Shown here one piece after another: positions 62,718-64,000 of a stretch of 64,000 nucleotides of DNA; within the stretch, counting starts at the first letter, position 1, and every line of letters starts with the position of its first letter. The stretch covers positions 50,223,336-50,287,335 of the forward strand of contig OZ026628.1 of assembly GCA_964020975.1 (NCBI GenBank). The letters run 5' to 3'. The stretch is from Hermodice carunculata (Eukaryota > Annelida > Polychaeta > Eunicida > Amphinomidae). The translations under genes were made by a program, and so were the position numbers. A model generated the notes under the pieces. That model did no database searches and was not told the DNA's origin. It worked only from the letters and a program-made list of their open reading frames with translations.

Positions 62718-63001
62718 GGGACCTCTAGCTCCAAACCAGTCATGATTTAGTAGCCAGGGTCTATTTCTTGGAGACACTGGCTACCTGTGGCCATGGGTAG
62801 CCAAAGCGGAGCCATGTAATTTCCAAAACTGTGATGGAAAACAAATTGAGTCAATATTGCAGATGAGACATATATCAAACTAAGAAAGTCAATCAATAGC
62901 TTTCCCTGGTGTGGCTTGGACACGAGTTTTGACACCCAACCCAAGCCAAGTGAAGCAGTTCCCTGTTTTAAAGTCAGTCTTAATTCAAGTGGAAAGGGTT
63001 G
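62718..63001 (+). mobile_element. TTAA-type hairpin MITE, diverged copy
   Basis: The body has TAGCCAGGGTCTA and GTGATGGAAAACAAATTGAG. Arms are ATCAATAGCTTTCCCTGGTG and AAGTGAAGCAGTTCCCTG around TTGGACACGAG and CACCCAACCC. The right end is CAGTCTTAATTCAAGTGGAAAGGGTT, very close to the best copy. Confidence 0.65.
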
Positions 63002-63659
63002 CTGGTGCTTACAGTCCTTAAGGAATAAAACAAGTGCAAGTACTGTGTAATATTAAGAGATCTGCGTGTTTGGTGTGTCATCCTTTGCCTGCTGAGCAGA
63101 CCTAAGTCACGTTCTTACACACGAGAAGCAAATACGACCAGGAATGTTCAGCAGGCAACTTTACTCCTGGTACCAAAATTATCAACACAAATGCCACCTT
63201 TGTATTATATCATATTGGACTTATAGCAAACCGATACTCAGAGCTAACCCTTTATCTCATTTGACAAAATATTATTCTGCAAAGAAAGCAGGAGAAAAAA
63301 AATAAGGGGGGGGGGGGAAGCAAAGTGATAAGAAGCAATTGCTGATTCTAATTTTGAAACTGCTTGACTAGCAAAAAACTTACTCAAATGTGCCAGATCA
63401 CTACATACATTTTGTTCCAAATTCATACTACTTTTCTGCATTGTCATGTTAAAACAAATATTAAAGTAAACTCTGAATGACACCTTTGTAGTTACAAACT
63501 TCTGTCTGCTAAACAAAGCAATCTCCAAGATTTTTCCATCCTCTCTGCAAGTGTAAGGACTGGATTTATAAACAATGCAGGTCAGGTAATGTTCACCGGC
63601 ATACATATCTCCTGAAACAACTGAAATGATGTCATTGTAAGTTCTGATATTCAGCATGT

Positions 63660-63916
63660 TCAACCCTTTCTTCTAAACTAGCAAAACCGGCTGAGAGTCA
63701 AAAGTTGTCTGCTTCAATCCGTTTTTGACTAATTTCAACAGTTTAAAAAGTTTAAAAAAAAAAAGAAGAGAGAAATGTAGCTGAGACATGTGACATAACA
63801 TGCCCAAATTCAACAGGTTTCCCTGGCATGGGTTAGCCACCGTGTACCAAAACCATACCACAGAAAGCTGCTTATTCTGTCTTAAACTCAATCTTTATTC
63901 AATGGGAAAGGGTTAA
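63660..63916 (+). mobile_element. TTAA-type hairpin MITE, last copy
   Basis: The left tip AACCCTTTCTTCTAAACTAG, the body TTTTTGACTAATTTCAACAG and the hairpin TTCAACAGGTTTCCCTGGC with CACAGAAAGCTGCTTATTC are followed by GGGAAAGGGTTAA, with TTAA at 63913-63916. Confidence 0.75.
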
Positions 63917-64000
63917 AACAAACACATCACTCTCTTGCATTAGTCTATATACATGTCAAAATGTATTGGTGAGAAATTATTGATACTGACTACAGAGCAG

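Larger units (their letters stand above)
59521..64000 (-). other. Upstream intron of the receptor gene, no supported exon
   Basis: Between the stalk exon and the window edge I find no exon that passes splice-site and frame tests. It contains the MITE copies listed, and AT-rich sequence elsewhere. One weak immunoglobulin-like stretch near 63500-63640 is discussed in the findings. Confidence 0.5.

Overview
The window looks like genomic DNA of a marine invertebrate. My best guess is a lancelet (Branchiostoma): the sequence is AT-leaning, intron-rich, full of short inverted-repeat transposons and long C or G runs, and it carries the end of an immunoreceptor-like gene. The species call is inference. 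I saw no bacterial operon, rRNA, tRNA or CRISPR array.

One host gene is well supported, on the minus strand. Five exons join without a frame error: a Thr/Pro-rich stalk exon (59452-59520), a transmembrane exon (9105-9224), a 22-base micro-exon (8329-8350), a proline-rich tail exon (7717-7867) and the terminal coding exon (6464-6586). Together they encode the C-terminal part of a type I membrane receptor whose tail ends in an ITIM-like (IVYADL) and an ITSM-like (TDYAEI) tyrosine motif. The ectodomain lies beyond base 64000. If no exon was missed, the intron between stalk and membrane exons is about 50.2 kb. A plausible poly(A) signal at 1303-1308 would give a 3' UTR of about 5 kb.

Nearly everything else is repeat biology. 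Bases 1-540 hold a decayed CR1/L2-like LINE reverse-transcriptase fragment. At least 16 copies of a TTAA-flanked miniature transposon family with an internal hairpin lie across the window. A second group of TA-flanked miniature elements shares CAGTG tips; it includes one element nested in another and one insertion with its empty site preserved next door. At 37.26-39.79 kb, ~375-bp tandem units, seven copies of a 16-bp motif (GGTAACGCTTGGGACA) and a small Lys/Arg-rich ORF form an unassigned mobile-element-like locus. At 43.3-45.0 kb is a long element with ~750-bp internal repeats. At 49649-52673 is a 3,025-bp element with 67-bp terminal inverted repeats (one mismatch) and an 8-bp target duplication; it carries a broken RecQ-type helicase fragment beside an array of GCGTTTG words.

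Three minus-strand stretches inside or upstream of the large intron look faintly protein-like (34.85-35.28, 57.70-58.23 and 63.50-63.64 kb). They are reported with low confidence as possible nested genes, alternative exons or dead exons.
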